Below are positions 63,840 through 64,000 of a DNA stretch of 64,000 nucleotides, piece after piece. Position 1 is the first letter of the stretch. Every line of letters starts with the position of its first letter. Under the pieces are notes generated by a model. It made no database searches and had not been told where the DNA came from. It was given only the letters and a program-made list of their open reading frames with translations. Made by a program: the position numbers and the translations under genes. This DNA comes from Bradyrhizobiaceae bacterium (lineage in GTDB: Bacteria > Pseudomonadota > Alphaproteobacteria > Rhizobiales > Xanthobacteraceae): NCBI GenBank assembly GCA_947481685.1, contig CANKHA010000003.1, forward strand, positions 62,001 to 126,000, written 5' to 3'.

Positions 63840-64000
63840 GTGCAGCGCGGCGCGGTTTTTTGGTGCCCGGCATTGCGACACTGATTGCCTTGGCGATCCT
63901 GCTTGCGCTCGGGACCTGGCAGCTTCAGCGCAAGGCCTGGAAGGAAGACCTGATTGAGACGCTGACGCGCCGGCTCGGTGCCCCGCCAATCGATCTTCCT
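63836..64000 (+). CDS. SURF1 family protein, 5' part only
   Basis: The first 55 codons of a protein starting MSAARRGFLVPGIATLI, with a membrane helix (about 8-28) followed by LGTWQLQRKAWKEDLIETL. That G-x-W-Q-x-x-R-x-x-W/K-K motif is diagnostic of SURF1, an assembly factor for heme a insertion into oxidase subunit I. The gene runs off the window end. Confidence 0.9.
   Translation, partial: MSAARRGFLVPGIATLIALAILLALGTWQLQRKAWKEDLIETLTRRLGAPPIDLP

Overview
This is a chromosomal window from a high-GC alphaproteobacterium, most likely in the Hyphomicrobiales (Rhizobiales) near Bradyrhizobium, Rhodopseudomonas, Afipia or Pseudolabrys. The taxonomic markers are GcrA, a class I lysyl-tRNA synthetase, a SAM-II riboswitch ahead of metZ, the coxBA-ctaB-coxF-ctaG-coxC order, the long two-domain dCTP deaminase, an OpgC protein, and dispersed GATC-ended palindromes of the kind common in this order. 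No rRNA, CRISPR array, intact insertion sequence or prophage was seen.

Layout. 0-5.7 kb: an HNH-like orphan gene, a secreted TIM-barrel protein, YegP, a YbhN-type membrane protein, and PhoR. 5.7-11.2 kb: a phosphate-starvation operon (pstS-pstC-pstA-pstB-phoU-phoB) behind an 11-bp-periodic Pho box. phoB is followed by a low-GC DUF4440-type gene lying between two copies of the phoB 3' end. 11.8-20.1 kb: gcrA, argD-argF-hslO, an L,D-transpeptidase-like gene, apaG, and opgC followed by two SGNH hydrolase-like genes. 20.2-23.2 kb: metZ with a SAM-II leader, dcd, a zinc-ribbon gene with a folded leader, and tRNA-Gly(CCC). 23.3-31.4 kb: a decayed FMN-reductase gene, pirin, a ClpP-like periplasmic protein, a 43-codon membrane ORF, SCO1, an amino-acid-type binding protein, lysyl-tRNA synthetase, a TauE/SafE protein, a Tat-exported carbonic-anhydrase-like protein, a LexA-like repressor and DUF6460.

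31.4-38.5 kb: a DNA-damage cluster of ATP-dependent ligase and MBL exonuclease on the minus strand, diverging from TPR-methyltransferase, Lhr-type helicase and PdeM on the plus strand. 38.5-43.7 kb: a TIGR02186/TauE pair and a 1128-residue PodJ-like Sel1 protein. 44.2-53.7 kb: fatty acid beta-oxidation (acyl-CoA dehydrogenase, thiolase, FadB-type fusion, thioesterase) with a YeiH transporter, a PAS_5 protein and glutamate-cysteine ligase. 53.8-57.8 kb: a GT39-type membrane glycosyltransferase, TldD and an IalB protein. 58.1 kb to the edge: the aa3 cytochrome oxidase operon, ending inside SURF1.

How the genes connect: PhoR/PhoB would switch on the Pst importer through the Pho box. PhoU and the Pst proteins would report phosphate status back to PhoR. 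SAM level would control metZ through the leader RNA. The SCO1-family protein could supply copper to the cox operon further right. The LexA-like repressor beside the ligase/helicase cluster may link that cluster to DNA damage; this last point is inference.

The strongest observations for follow-up are: the SAM-II leader with an overlapping terminator and antiterminator; the phoB 3'-end duplication around a foreign-looking gene; a TPR-methyltransferase embedded in the Lhr/PdeM operon; a folded leader that overlaps the ribosome binding site of a zinc-ribbon gene; and a catalytically degenerate SGNH paralogue beside opgC.
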